Below, piece by piece: positions 1 to 11,494 of a stretch of 64,000 nucleotides of DNA. Position 1 is the first letter of the stretch; every line of letters begins with the position of its first letter. Below the pieces are notes generated by a model that saw only the letters and a list, made by a program, of their open reading frames with translations, had not been told where the DNA came from and made no database searches. Location: the NCBI RefSeq assembly GCF_029227915.1, contig NC_079878.1, positions 34,561,501-34,625,500 on the forward strand, in the 5' to 3' direction. Both the position numbers and the translations under genes were made by a program. Source of the stretch: Hydractinia symbiolongicarpus (taxonomy: Eukaryota; Cnidaria; Hydrozoa; Anthoathecata; Hydractiniidae).

Positions 1-94
1 TCCCACAGTCAATCGTTTCATTGTTAAAACCGATGCAATCTAGTACTATCAAAAAATATCGCTAAATACATGTTGGTACGAGTATGTGACCCAA

Positions 95-124
95 CCGTTG
101 TAACTTAAACGGACTGACACCGTT
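95..124. other. Overlapping short inverted repeats CCGTT / AACGG / CCGTT
   Basis: CCGTT at 95-99, AACGG at 108-112 and CCGTT at 120-124 allow two mutually exclusive 5-bp stems with loops of 8 and 7 nt. The second stem, AACGGACTGACACCGTT, is kept in most units. The first is lost in units with CCAACTGTTG. This is one instance of a per-monomer element. Confidence 0.55.
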
Positions 125-193
125 AGAAAGTCAATGAAATGCAATTTTTAAAACTGTCGCCATTTCTTCAGCGCGCGATGAGGGATAGGATTG

Positions 194-203
194 GTCCCAC
201 AGT
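194..203. repeat. Internal second copy of the monomer-start word GTCCCACAGT
   Basis: The 10-mer spanning each monomer boundary (for example 372-381) recurs inside the unit 194 bp downstream (194-203; 566-575). It divides the 372-bp unit into parts of about 194 and 178 bp and may be a relic of an ancestral repeat of about 186 bp. Confidence 0.6.
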
Positions 204-238
204 AAAAAATGAATTATTAATCTAAGTTTTTAAACGAA

Positions 239-253
239 GCGCTACCACAGCGC
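239..253. other. Hairpin GCGCT-ACCAC-AGCGC (one instance of a per-monomer element)
   Basis: A perfect 5-bp stem (239-243 with 249-253) closes a 5-nt loop, within AGCGCTACCACAGCGCC. The same word recurs at about unit position 239 in most units. The right-domain variant GAACTATCACAGCGCC breaks the stem, and the 120-bp and 38-bp internal deletions remove it. The symmetry is directly visible; any role, such as cruciform extrusion or protein binding, is inference. Confidence 0.7.
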
Positions 254-372
254 CCAGTGTAATTGCTGAGTTCCGGTAATCATGTCAAATTAAGAAGAAT
301 GTTATTTCTTGGAGTCCAATTGTCTCCTTTTTGACATTTATCAGGTCACAATCAAAAGTTTGTTCAATTAAG

Positions 373-744
373 TCCCACAGTCAATCGTTTCATAGGTAAA
401 AGCGATGCAAGCTAATAATATGAGAAAATTATCGCTAAATACATGTTGGTACGAATATGTGACCCAACCGTTGTAACTCAAACGGACTGAACCCTTAGAA
501 AGTCAATGAAATGCAGTTTTTGAAACTGCCGCCATTTCTTCAGCGCGCGATGAGGGCTAGGATTGGTCCCACAGTAAAAAATGAATTGTTAATCTAAGTT
601 TTTAAATGAAGCGCTACCACAGCGCCCAGTGTAATCGCTGAGTTCCGGCAATCACGTCAAATTAAGAAGAATGTTCTTTCTTGGAATCCAATTGTCTCAT
701 TTATCACATTTATCAGGTCACAGTCCAAAGTTAGTTCAATTAAG
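373..744. repeat. Representative 372-bp monomer with internal landmarks
   Basis: Landmarks by position in the unit: 1, TCCCACAGTCAATCG; about 29, GCGATGCAACCTAGTAAT; about 55, the A-rich run ending ATCGCTAAATACATG; about 73, TTGGTACGAATATGTGAC; 95-124, three alternating CCGTT/AACGG/CCGTT words; 142-156, the CAGTTT-TTG-AAACTG hairpin; about 170, GCGCGCGAT; 194, a second GTCCCACAGT; about 200-236, an A+T-rich stretch; 239-253, the GCGCT-ACCAC-AGCGC hairpin; about 268, GAGTTCCGGCAATC; about 295-310, AAGAATGTTATTTCTT; about 343, AGGTCACAGTCC; then TTCAATTAAG to the end. Most units carry one ACATGT, one GGTACG and one CCGG site, so PciI, RsaI or MspI should give a ladder of about 373 bp. The unit start is an arbitrary phase chosen because the window begins there. 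Confidence 0.9.
514..528. other. Hairpin CAGTTT-TTG-AAACTG (one instance of a per-monomer element)
   Basis: A perfect 6-bp inverted repeat with a 3-nt spacer sits at about unit position 142. In other units the outer pair is T/A (for example 1634-1648, TAGTTT-TTG-AAACTA) or mismatched T/G (TAGTTTTTGAAACTG, very common). The symmetry is visible, but it is not uniformly kept. Confidence 0.65.
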
Positions 745-1117
745 TCCCACAGTCAATCGTTTCATAGTTAAAAGCGATGCAACCTAGTAATATCAGAAAA
801 ATATCGCTAAATACATGTTGGTACGAATATGTGACGCAACCGTTGTAACTGAAGCGGATTGATACCGTTAGAAAGTCAATGAAATGTAGATTTTGAAACT
901 GTCGCTATTTCTTTAGCGCGCGATAACGGCGAGGATTGGTCCCACAGTAAAGAATGACTTATTTTTCTAAATTTTTAAATGAAGCGCTACCACAGCGCCC
1001 AGTGTAATTGCTGAGTTCCGGTAATCATGTCAAATTAAGAAGAATGTTATTTCTTGGAGTCCAATTGTCTCCTTTTTAACATTTATCAGGTCACAATCCA
1101 AAGTTTGTTCAATTAAG

Positions 1118-3354
1118 TCCCACAGTCAATCGTTACATAGTTAAAAGCGATGCAACCTAGTAATATCAGAAAAATATCGCTAAATACATGTTGGTACGAA
1201 TATGTGACCCAACTGTTGTAACTGAAACTGACTGACACCGTTAGAAAGTCAATAAAAAATATAGTTTTTGAAACTGTCGCTACTTCTTCAGCGCCCGATA
1301 ACGGATAGGATTGGTCCCACATTAAAAAATGAATTATTAATCTAAGTTTTTAAATGAAGCGGTACCACAGCGCCCAGTGTAATCGCTGAGTTCCGGCAAT
1401 CATGTCAAATTAAGAAGAATGTTATTTCTTGGAGTCCGATTTTCTCATTTATCACATTATCAGGTCACAGTCCAAAGTTTGTTCAATTAAGTCCCACAGT
1501 CAATCGTTTCACTGTTAAAAGCGATGCAACCTAGTAATATGATAAAAATATCGCTAAATACATGTTGGTACGAATACGTGACCCAACTGTTGTAACTCAA
1601 ACGGAATGAAGTCGTAACAAAGTCAATGAAATATAGTTTTTGAAACTATGGCTATTTGTTCAGCTCAGGATAACGGAGAGGATTCGTCCCACATTAATGA
1701 AACGACTTATTTATCTAAATTTTTAGATGAAGCACTACCACAGCGCTCAGTGTAATCGCTGTGTTCCGGCATTCACGTCAAACTAAGAAGAATGTTATTT
1801 CTTGGAGTCCAATTGTCTCCTTTACCACATTTATCAGGTCAGAGTCCAAAGTTTGTTCAGTTAAGTCCCACAGTCAATCGTTTCATAGTTAAAAGCGATG
1901 CAACCTAGTAATATCAGAAAAATATCGCTTAATACATGTTGGTACGAATATGTGACACAACTGTTGTAACTGAAACGGACTGACACCGTTAGAAAGTCAA
2001 TGAAATGTAGTTTTTGAAACTGTCGCTATTTCTTAAGCGCCCGATAACGGATAGGATTGGTCCCACAGTAAAAAATGACTTGTTTTTCTAAATTGTTAAT
2101 TAAAGCGCTACCACAGCGCCCAGTGTAATCGCTGAGTTCCGGCAATCTCGTCAAATTAAGAAGAATGTTATTTCTTGGAGTCCAATTGTCTTATTTATCA
2201 CATTTATCAGGTCACAGTCGAAAGTTAGTTCAGTTAAGTCCCACAGTCAATCGCTTCAATGTCAAAAGCGATGCAACCTAGAAATATCAAAAAATATCGC
2301 TAAATACATGTTGGTACGAATATGTGACCCAACCGTTGTAACTCAAACGGACTGACACCGTTAGAAAGTCAATGAAATGCAGTTCTTGAGACTGTCTCTA
2401 TTTTGCAGCACACGATGACGGCTAGGATTGGTCCCACAGTAAAAAATGACTTATTAATCTAAATTTTTAAATGAAGTGCTACCACAGCGCCCAGTGTAAT
2501 CGCTGAGTTTCGGCAATCATGTCAAATTAAGAAGAATGTTATTTCTTGGAGTCCAATTGTCTCCTTTACCACAAATATCAGGTCACAGTCCAAAGTTTGT
2601 TCAATTAAGTCCCACAGTCAATCGTTTCATAGTTAAAAGAGATGCAACCTAGTACTATCAGAAAAATATTGCTTAATACATGTTGGTACGAATATGTGAC
2701 ACAAATGTTGTAACTGAAACGAACTGACACCGTAAGAAAGTCAATGAAATGTAGTTTTTGAAACTGTCGCTATTTCTTCAGCGCCCGATAACGGATAGGA
2801 TTGGTCCCACAGTAAAGAATGACTTATTTTCCTAAATTGTTAAATGAAGCGCTACCAATGCGCCCAGTGTAATCGCCGAGTTCCGGCAATCACATCAAAT
2901 TAAGAAGAATGTTATTTCTTGGAGTCCAATTGTCTTATTTATCACATTTATCAGGTCACAGTCCAAAGTTACTTCAATTAAGTCCCACGGTCAATCGTTT
3001 CATTGTTAAAAGCGATGCAACCTAGTACTATAAAAAAATATCGCTAAATACATGTTTTTACGGGTATGTGACCCAACCGTTGTAACTCAAACGGACTGAC
3101 ACCGTTAGAAAGTCAATGAAATGCAGTTTTTGAAACTGTCGCTACTTCTTCAGCGCGCGATAAAGGCTAGGATTGGTCCCACAGTAAAAAATGTCTTATT
3201 AATCTAAGTTTTTAAATGAAGCGCTAACACAGCGCCCAGTGTAATTGCTGAGTGCCGGCAATCATGTCAAATTAAGAAGAATGTTATTTCTTGGAGTCCA
3301 ATTGTCTCCTTTATCACATTTATCAGGTCACAGTCCAGAGTTTGTTCAATTAAG
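1118..3354. repeat. Six-monomer block with a distant copy at 11495-13356
   Basis: The unit at 1118 matches 11495 (GAAACTGACTG type, AATAAAAAATATAG). Unit 2239 matches 12242 (CGCTTCAATGTCA, CTAGAAATATC). Unit 2610 matches 12612 and unit 2983 matches 12985. The offset is 10,377 bp at the left and about 10,002 bp at the right because the distant copy has one monomer fewer: its unit at 11869 starts like 1492 and continues like 1866. Confidence 0.75.
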
Positions 3355-3726
3355 TCCCACAGTCAATCGTTTCATTGTTAAAAGCGATGCAACCTAGTAC
3401 TATAAAAAAATATCGCTAAATACATGTTTTTACGGGTATGTGACCCAACCGTTGTAACTCAAACGGACTGACACCGTTAGAAAGTCAATGAAATGCAGTT
3501 TTTGAAACTGTCGCTACTTCTTCAGCGCGCGATAAAGGCTAGGATTGGTCCCACAGTAAAAAATGTCTTATTAATCTAAGTTTTTAAATGAAGCGCTAAC
3601 ACAGCGCCCAGTGTAATTGCTGAGTGCCGGCAATCATGTCAAATTAAGAAGAATGTTATTTCTTGGAGTCCAATTGTCTCCTTTATCACATTTATCAGGT
3701 CACAGTCCAGAGTTTGTTCAATTAAG
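2983..3726. repeat. Near-identical tandem monomer pair
   Basis: Units 2983-3354 and 3355-3726 differ at one base by direct reading: G at 2989 against A at 3361. Both carry rare private variants: ACATGTTTTTACGGG, GCGCTAACACAGCGCC, GAGTGCCGGC and CAGTCCAGAG. This is the clearest single-monomer duplication in the window and must be recent, or an assembly duplication. Confidence 0.9.
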
Positions 3727-4472
3727 TCCCACAGTCAATCGTTTCACTGTTAAAAGCGATGCAACCTAGTAATATCAGAAAAATATGGCTAAATACATGT
3801 TGGTACGAATATGTGACCCAACTGTTGTAACTCAAACGGACTGACACCGTTAGAAAGTCAATGAAATGTAGTTTTTGAAACTGTCGCTACTTCTTCAGCA
3901 GCCGATAACGGATAGGATTGGACCAACAGTAAAAAATGAATTTTTAATCTAAGTTTTTAAATGAAGCGCTACCACAGCGCCCAGTGTAATTGCTGAGTTC
4001 CGGCAATCATGTCAAATTAAGAAGAATGTTATTTCTTGGAGTCCAATTGTCTCCTTTATCAGATTTATCAGGTCACAGTCCAAAGTTTGTTCAATTAAGT
4101 CCCACAGTCAATCGTTTCACTGTTAAAAGCGATGCAACCTAGTAATATCAGAAAAAAATCGCTAAATACATGTTGGTACGAATATGTGACCCAACTGTTG
4201 TAACTCAAACGGACTGACACCGTTAGAAAGTCAATGAAATGTAGTTTTTGAAACTGTCGCTACTTCTTCAGCAGCCGATAACGGATAGGATTGGACCAAC
4301 AGTAAAAAATGAATTATTAATCTAAGTTTTTAAATGAAGCGCTACCACAGCGCCGAGTGTAATTGCTGAGTTCCGGCAATCATGTCAAATTAAGAAGAAT
4401 GTTATTTCTTGGAGTCCAATTGTCTCCTTTATCAAATTTATCAGGTCACAGTCCAAAGTTTGTTCAATTAAG
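3727..4472. repeat. Closely related tandem monomer pair
   Basis: Units 3727-4099 and 4100-4472 share private variants GCAGCCGATAACGG and GGACCAACAGT and differ at only a few bases, such as AATATGGCT against AAAAATCGCT. The first part of the next unit (4473) also matches, suggesting one-unit slippage or unequal exchange. Confidence 0.8.
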
Positions 4473-4807
4473 TCCCACAGTCAATCGTTTCACTGTTAAA
4501 AGCGATGCAACCTAGTAATATCAGAAAAAAATCGCTAAATACATGTTGGTACGAATATGTGACCCAACTGTTGCAACTGAAATGGACTGACAGCGTTAGA
4601 AAGTCAATGAAATGCAGTTTTTGAAACTGTCGCTATTTCTTCAGCGCGCGATAAGGGCTAGGATTGGTCCCACAGTAAAAAATGACTTATTATTTAATCG
4701 CTGAGTTTCGGCAATCATGTCAAATTAAGAAGAATGTTATTTCTTGGAGTCCAATTGTCTCCATTACCAAATTTATCAGGTCACAGTTCAAAGTTTGTTC
4801 AATTAAG
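4473..4807. repeat. Truncated monomer, 335 bp (38-bp internal deletion)
   Basis: The sequence runs from ATGACTTATTA straight to TTTAATCGCTGAG at about 4690. The A+T-rich stretch end and the GCGCT-ACCAC-AGCGC hairpin are missing. Flanking units are full length, and I saw this junction nowhere else. Confidence 0.85.
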
Positions 4808-5924
4808 TCCCACTGGCAACCGTTTCATTGTTAAAAGCGATGCAACCTAGTACTCTAAAAAAATATCGCTAAATACATGTTGGTACGGGTATGTGACCCA
4901 ACCGTTGTAACTCAAACGGACTGACATCGTTAGAAAGTCAATGAAATGCAGCTTTTGAAACTGTCGCTATTTCTTCAGTGAGCGATAACGGCTAGGATTG
5001 GTCCCACAGTAAAAAATGACTTATTTATCTAATTTTTTAGATGAAGCACTACCACAGCGCCCAGTGTAATCGCTGAGTTCCGGCAATCACGTCAAACTAA
5101 GAAGAATGTTATTTCTTGGAGTCCAACTGTCTCATTTATCACATTTATCAGATCACAGTCGAAAGTTAGTTTAGCTAAGTCCCACATTCAATCGCTTCAA
5201 TGTTAAAAGCGATGCAACCTAGTAATATCAAAAAATATCGCTAAATACATGTTGGTACGAATATGTGACCCAACTGTTGTAACTCAAACGGACTGACACC
5301 GTTAGAAAGTCAATGAAATGCTGTTCTTGAGACTGTCGCTATTTCTTCGGTGCGCGATAACGACTAGGATTGGTCCCACAGTAAAAAATGTGTTATTAAT
5401 CTAAATTTTTAAATGAAGCGCTACCAAAGCGCCCAGTGTAATCGCTGAGTTCCGGCAATCAAGTCAAATGAAGAAGAATGTTATTTCTTGGAGTCCAATT
5501 CTCTTCTTTATCACATTTATCACGTCACAGTCCAAAGTTTGTTCAATTAAGTCCCACAGTCAATCGTTTCATAGTTAAAAGCGATGCAACCTAGTAATAT
5601 CACAAAAATATCGCTAAATACATGTTGGTACGAATATGTGACCCAACTGTTGTAACTGAAATGGACGGACACCGTTAGAAAGTCAATGAAATTTAGTTTT
5701 TAAAACTGTCGCTATTTCTTCAGCGCCCGATAACGGATAGGATTGGTCCCACAGTAAAGAATGACTGATTTTCCTAAATTGTTAAATGAAGCGCTACCAC
5801 AGCGCCCAGTGTAATCGCCGAGTGCCGGCAATCACGTCAAATTAAGAAGAATGTTATTTCTTGGAGTCCAATTGTCTCATTTATCACATTTATCAGGTCA
5901 CAGTCCAACGTTTGTTCAATTAAG

Positions 5925-7038
5925 TCCCACAGTCAATCGTTTCATAGTTAAAAGAGATGCAACCTAGTAATATCAGAAAAATATCGCCTAATACATGTTG
6001 GTACGAATATGTGACAAAACTGTTGTAACTGAAACAGACTGACACCGTTAGAAAGTCAATAAAATGTAGTTTTTGAAACTGTCGCTATTTCTTCAGCGCC
6101 CGATAACGGATAGGATTGGTCCCGCAGTAAAGAATGACTTATTTTTCTAAATTGTTGGATGAAGCGCTACCACAGCGCCCAGTGTAATTGCTGAGTTCCG
6201 GCAATCATGTCAAATTAAGAAGAATGTTATTTCCTGGAGTCCAATTGTCTCCTTTATCACATTTATCAGGTCACAGTCCAAAGTTTGTTCAGTTAAGTCC
6301 CACAGTCAATCGTTTCATTGTTAATAGCGATGCCACCTAGTAATATGAGAAAATTATAGCTAAATTCATGTTGGTACGAATATGTGACCCAGCTGTTGTA
6401 ACTGAAATGGACTGACACCGTTAGAAAGTCAATGAAATTTAGTTTTTGAAACTGTCGCTATTTCTTCAGCGTCCGATAACGGATAGTATTGGTCCCACAG
6501 TAAAGAATGACTTATTTTTCTAAATTGTTAAATGAAGCGCTACCACAGCACCCAGTGTAATCGCTGAGTTCCGGCAATCACGTCAAATTAAGACGAATGT
6601 TATTTCTTGGAATCCAATTGTCTCAATTATCACATTTATCAGGTCACAGTCCAAAGTTAGTTCCATTAAGTCCCACAGTCAATCGTTTCATTGTTAAAAC
6701 CGATGCAACCTTATCAAAAAAATATCGCTAAATACATGTTGGTACGAATATGTGACCCAACTGTTGTAACTCAAATGGACTGACAACGTTAAAAAATCTA
6801 TGAAATGCAGGTTTTGAAACTGTCGCTATTTCTTCAGCGCGCGATAACGGCTAGGATGGGTCCGACAGTAAAAGATGACTAATTAATCTAAATTTTTAAA
6901 TGAAGTGCTACCACAGCGCCCAGTGTAATAACCGAGTTCCGGCAATCACGACAAATTAAGAAGAATGTTATTTCTTGGAATCCAATTGTCTCAATTATCA
7001 CATTTATCAGGTCACAGTCCAAAGTTAGTTCCATTAAG
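5925..7038. repeat. Three-monomer block copied 3,343 bp downstream
   Basis: Units 5925, 6298 and 6671 correspond to 9268, 9641 and 10014, all at offset 3,343 bp (nine monomers). Shared private variants: CGCCTAATAC, CCCGCAGTAAAG with GTTGGATGAAG, ATTATAGCTAAATTCATG, GGATAGTATTGG, AAGACGAATG and CAACCTTATC. Confidence 0.82.
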
Positions 7039-7406
7039 TCTCACAGTCAATCGTTTCATTGTTAAAACCGATGCAACCTTATCAAAAAAATATCGCTAAA
7101 TACATGTTGGTACGAATATGTGACCCAACTGTTGTAACTCAAATGGACTGACAACGTTAAAAAGTCTATGAAATGCAGGTTTTGAAACTGTCGCTATTTC
7201 TTCAGCGCCCGATAACGGATAGGATTGGTCCCACAGTAAAGAATGACTTATTTTCCTAAATTGTTAAATGAAGCGCTACCACAGCGCCCAGTGTAATCGC
7301 CGAGTTCCGGCAATCACGTCAAATTAAGAAGAATGTTATTTCTTGGAGTCCAATTGTCTCATTTATCACATTTATCAGGTCACAGTCCAAAGTTAGTTCA
7401 ACTAAA
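6671..7406. repeat. Two 368-bp monomers with a short deletion after CAACCT
   Basis: Units 6671-7038 and 7039-7406 read GATGCAACCTTATCAAAA, lacking about five bases of the usual CCTAGTAATATC. The first halves match each other, but the second halves differ (GCGCGCGATAACGGCTAGG against GCGCCCGATAACGGATAGG), so the second is a hybrid. The deletion recurs at 10014 and 10754. Confidence 0.8.
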
Positions 7407-9640
7407 TCCCACAGTCAATCGTTTCATTTCTAAAAGCGATGCAACCTAGTACTATAAAAAATATCGCTAAATACATGTTGGTATGAGTATGTGACCCAAC
7501 CGTTGTAACTCAAACGGACTGACACCGTTAGAAAGTCAATGAAATGCAGTTTTTGAAACTGTCGCCATTTCTTCAGCGCGCGATGAGGGCCAGGATTGGT
7601 CCCACAGTAAAAAATGACTTATTAATCTATGTTTTTAAACGAAGTGCTACCACAGCGCCCAGTGTAATTGCTGAGTTCCGGCAATCATGTCAAATTAAGA
7701 AGAATGTTATTTCTTGGAGTCCAATTGTCTCCATTACCACATTTATTAGGTCACAGTTCAAAGTTTGTTCAATTAAGTCCCACAGTCAATCGTTTCATAG
7801 TTAAAAGAGATGCAACCTAGTTATATAAGAAAAATGTCGCTTAATACATGTTGGTACGAATATGTGACACAACTGTTGTAACTGAAACGGACTGACACCG
7901 TTAGAAAGTCAATGAAAGGTAGTTTTTGAAACTGTCGCTATTTCTTCAGCGCCCGATAACGGATAGGATTGGTCCCACAGTACAGAATGACTTATTAATC
8001 TAAATTTTTAAATGAAGCGCTACCGCAGCGCCCAGTGTAATCGCTGAGTTTCGGCAATCATGTCAAATTAAGAAGAATGTTATTTCTTGGGGTCTAATTG
8101 TCTCCTTTACCACATTTATCAGGTCACAGTCCAAAGTTTGTTCAATTAAGTCCCACAGTCAATCGTTTCATAGTTAAAAGAGATGCAACCTAGTAATATC
8201 AGAAAAATATCGCCTAATACACGTTGGTACGAATATGTGACACAACTGTTGTAACTGAAACAGATTGACACCGTTAGAAATTCAATGAAATTTAGTTTTT
8301 TAAACTGTCGCTATTTCTTCAGCGCCCGATAACGGATAGGATTGGTCCCACAGTAAAGAATGATTTATTTTTCTAAATTGTTAAATGAAGCGCTACCACA
8401 GCGCCCAATGTAATCGCCGAGTTCCGGCAATCACGTCAAATTAAGAAGAATGTTATTTCTTGGAGTCCAATTGTCTCATTTATCACATTTATCAGGTCAC
8501 AGTCCAAAGTTAGTTCAACTAAATCCCACAGTCAATCGTTTCATTTCTAAAAGCGATGCAACCTAGTACTATAAAAAATATCGCTAAATACATGTTGGTA
8601 TGAGTATGTGACCCAACCGTTGTAACTCAAACGGACTGACACCGTTAGAAAGTCAATGAAATGCAGTTTTTGAAACTGTCGCCATTTCTTCAGCGCGCGA
8701 TGAGGGCCAGGATTGGTCCCACAGTAAAAAATGACTTATTAATCTATGTTTTTAAACGAAGTGCTACCACAGCGCCCAGTGTAATTGCTGAGTTCCGGCA
8801 ATCATGTCAAATTAAGAAGAATGTTATTTCTTGGAGTCCAATTGTCTCCATTACCACATTCATCAGGTCACAGTTCAAAGTTTGTTCAATTAATTCCCAC
8901 AGTCAATCGTTTCATAGTTAAAAGAGATGCAACCTAGTTATATAAGAAAAATGTCGCTTAATACATGTTGGTACGAATATGTGACACAACTGTTGTAACT
9001 GAAACGGACTGACACCGTTAGAAAGTCAATGAAAGGTAGTTTTTGAAACTGTCGCTATTTCTTCAGCGCCCGATAACGGATAGGATTGGTCCCACAGTAC
9101 AGAATGACTTATTAATCTAAATTTTTAAATGAAGCGCTACCGCAGCGCCCAGTGTAATCGCTGAGTTTCGGCAATCATGTCAAATTAAGAAGAATGTTAT
9201 TTCTTGGAGTCTAATTGTCTCCTTTACCACATTTATCAGGTCACAGTCCAAAGTTTGTTCAATTAAGTCCCACAGTCAATCGTTTCATAGTTAAAAGAGA
9301 TGCAACCTAGTAATATCAGAAAAATATCGCCTAATACACGTTGGTACGAATATGTGACACAACTGTTGTAACTGAAACAGACTGACACTGTTAGAAAGTC
9401 AATAAAATGTAGTTTTTGAAACTGTCGCTATTTCTTCAGCGCCCGATAACGGATAGGATTGGTCCCGCAGTAAAGAATGACTTATTTTTCTAAATTGTTG
9501 GATGAAGCGCTACCACAGCGCCCAGTGTAATTGCTGAGTTCCGGCAATCATGTCAAATTAAGAAGAATGTTATTTCCTGGAGTCCAATTGTCTTCTTTAT
9601 CACATTTATCAGGTCACAGTCCAAAGTTTGTTCAGTTAAG
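7407..9640. repeat. Tandem trimer duplication, 2 x 1,117 bp
   Basis: Copies run 7407-8523 and 8524-9640. Shared private features: AACTAAATCCCACAG, CATTTCTAAAAGCG, GATGAGGGCCAGG, TTATATAAGAAAAATGTCGC and GCCTAATACACGTTGG. The first two units of each copy are nearly identical; the third diverges halfway, so the exchange point lies inside a monomer. Confidence 0.88.
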
Positions 9641-10381
9641 TCCCACAGTCAATCGTTTCACTGTTAAAAGCGATGCCACCTAGTAATATGTGAAAATTAT
9701 AGCTAAATTCATGTTGGTACGAATATGTGACCCAACTGTTGTAACTGAAATGGACTGACACCGTTAGAAAGTCAATGAAATTTAGTTTTTGAAACTGTCG
9801 CTATTTCTTCAGCGTCCGATAACGGATAGTATTGGTCCCACAGTAAAGAATGACTTATTTTTCTAAATTGTTAAATGAAGCGCTACCACAGCGCCCAGTG
9901 TAATCGCTGAGTTCCGGCAATCACGTCAAATTAAGACGAATGTTATTTCTTGGAATCCAATTGTCTCAATTATCACATTTATCAGGTCACAGTCCAAAGT
10001 TAGTTCCATTAAGTCCCACAGTCAATCGTTTCATTGTTAAAACCGATGCAACCTTATCAAAAAAATATCGCTAAATACATGTTGGTACGAATATGTGACC
10101 CAACTGTTGTAACTCAAATGGACTGACAACGTTAAAAAGTCTATGAAATGCAGGTTTTGAAACTGTCGCTATTTCTTCAGCGCGCGATAACGGCTAGGAT
10201 GGGTCCGACAGTAAAGGATGACTAATTAATCTAAATTTATAAATGAAGTGCTACCACAGCGCCCAGTGTAATAACCGAGTTCCGGCAATCACGATAAATT
10301 AAGAAGAATGTAATTTCTTGGAAACCAATTGTGTCATTTATCACATTTATCAAGTCACAGTCCAAAGTTATTTCAATTAAG
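9268..10381. repeat. Downstream copy of 5925-7038
   Basis: Three units match 5925-7038 in order at a constant 3,343-bp offset, including the 5-bp-short CAACCTTATC unit at 10014. The block directly follows the second trimer copy, so the trimer duplication probably occurred inside a previously copied nine-monomer region. Confidence 0.8.
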
Positions 10382-10753
10382 TCCCACAGTCAATCGTTTC
10401 ATTGTTAAAACCGATGCAATCTAGTACTATCAAAAAATATCGTTAAATACATGTTGGTACGAGTATGTGACCCAACCGTTGTAACTCAAACGGACTGACA
10501 CCGTTAGAAAGTCAATGAAATGCAGTTTTTGAAACTGTCGCCATTTCTTCAGCGCGCGATAAGGGCTAAGATTGGTCCCACAGTAAAAAATGACTTATTA
10601 ATCTAAGTTTTTAAATGAAGCGCTACCACAGCACCCAGTGTAATCGCTGAGTTCCGGCAATCACGTCAAATTAAGTCGAATGTTATTTCTTGGAATCCAA
10701 TTGTCTCAATTATCACATTTATCAGGTCACAGTCCAAAGTTAGTTCCATTAAG

Positions 10754-11121
10754 TCCCACAGTCAATCGTTTCATTGTTAAAACCGATGCAACCTTATCAA
10801 AAAAATATCGCTAAATACATGTTGGTACGAATATGTGACCCAACTGTTGTAACTCAAATGGACTGACAACGTTAAAAAGTCTATGAAATGCAGGTTTTGA
10901 AACTGTCGCTATTTCTTCAGCGCCCGATAACGGATAAGATTGGTCCCACAGTAAAGAATAACTTGTTTTTCTAAATTGTTAAATGGAGCGCTACCACAGC
11001 GCCCAGTGTAATCGCCGAGTTCCGGCAATCACGTCAAATTAAGAAGAATGTTATTTCTTGGAGTCCAATTGTCTCATTTATCACATTTATCAGGTCACAG
11101 TCCAAAGTTTGTTCAATTAAG
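10754..11121. repeat. 368-bp hybrid monomer carrying the CAACCTTATC deletion
   Basis: The first half matches 6671 and 10014. The second half is of the GCGCCCGATAACGGATAAG, GTAAAGAATAAC and GTTAAATGGAGCGC type. The switch lies after the CAGGTTTTGAAACTG word, near unit positions 145-170. Confidence 0.7.
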
Positions 11122-11494
11122 TCCCACAGTCAATCGTTTCATAGTTAAAAGCGATGCAACCTAGTAATATCAGAAAAATATCGCTAAATACATGTTGGTA
11201 CGAATATGTGACCCAACTGTTGTAACTGAAATGGACTGACACCGTTAGAAATTCAATGAAATTTAGTTTTTTAAACTGTCGCTATTTCTTCAGCGCCCGA
11301 TAACGGATAGGATTGGTACCACAGTAAAGAATGATTTATTTTTCTAAATTGTTAAATGAAGCGCTACCACAGCGCCCAGTGTAATCGCCGAGTTCCGGCA
11401 ATCACGTCAAATTAAGAAGAATGTTATTTCTTGGAGTCCAATTGTCTCATTTATCACATTTATCAGGTCACAGTCCAAAGTTTGTTCAATTAAG

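Noticed and set aside
7544-8921. Two + strand open frames of 86 codons at 7544-7804 and 8661-8921, nearly identical
   Set aside because: They are the same stretch of monomer in two copies of the 1,117-bp trimer duplication. Each spans parts of two adjacent units, has no recognisable domain, and is broken by stops in most other units.
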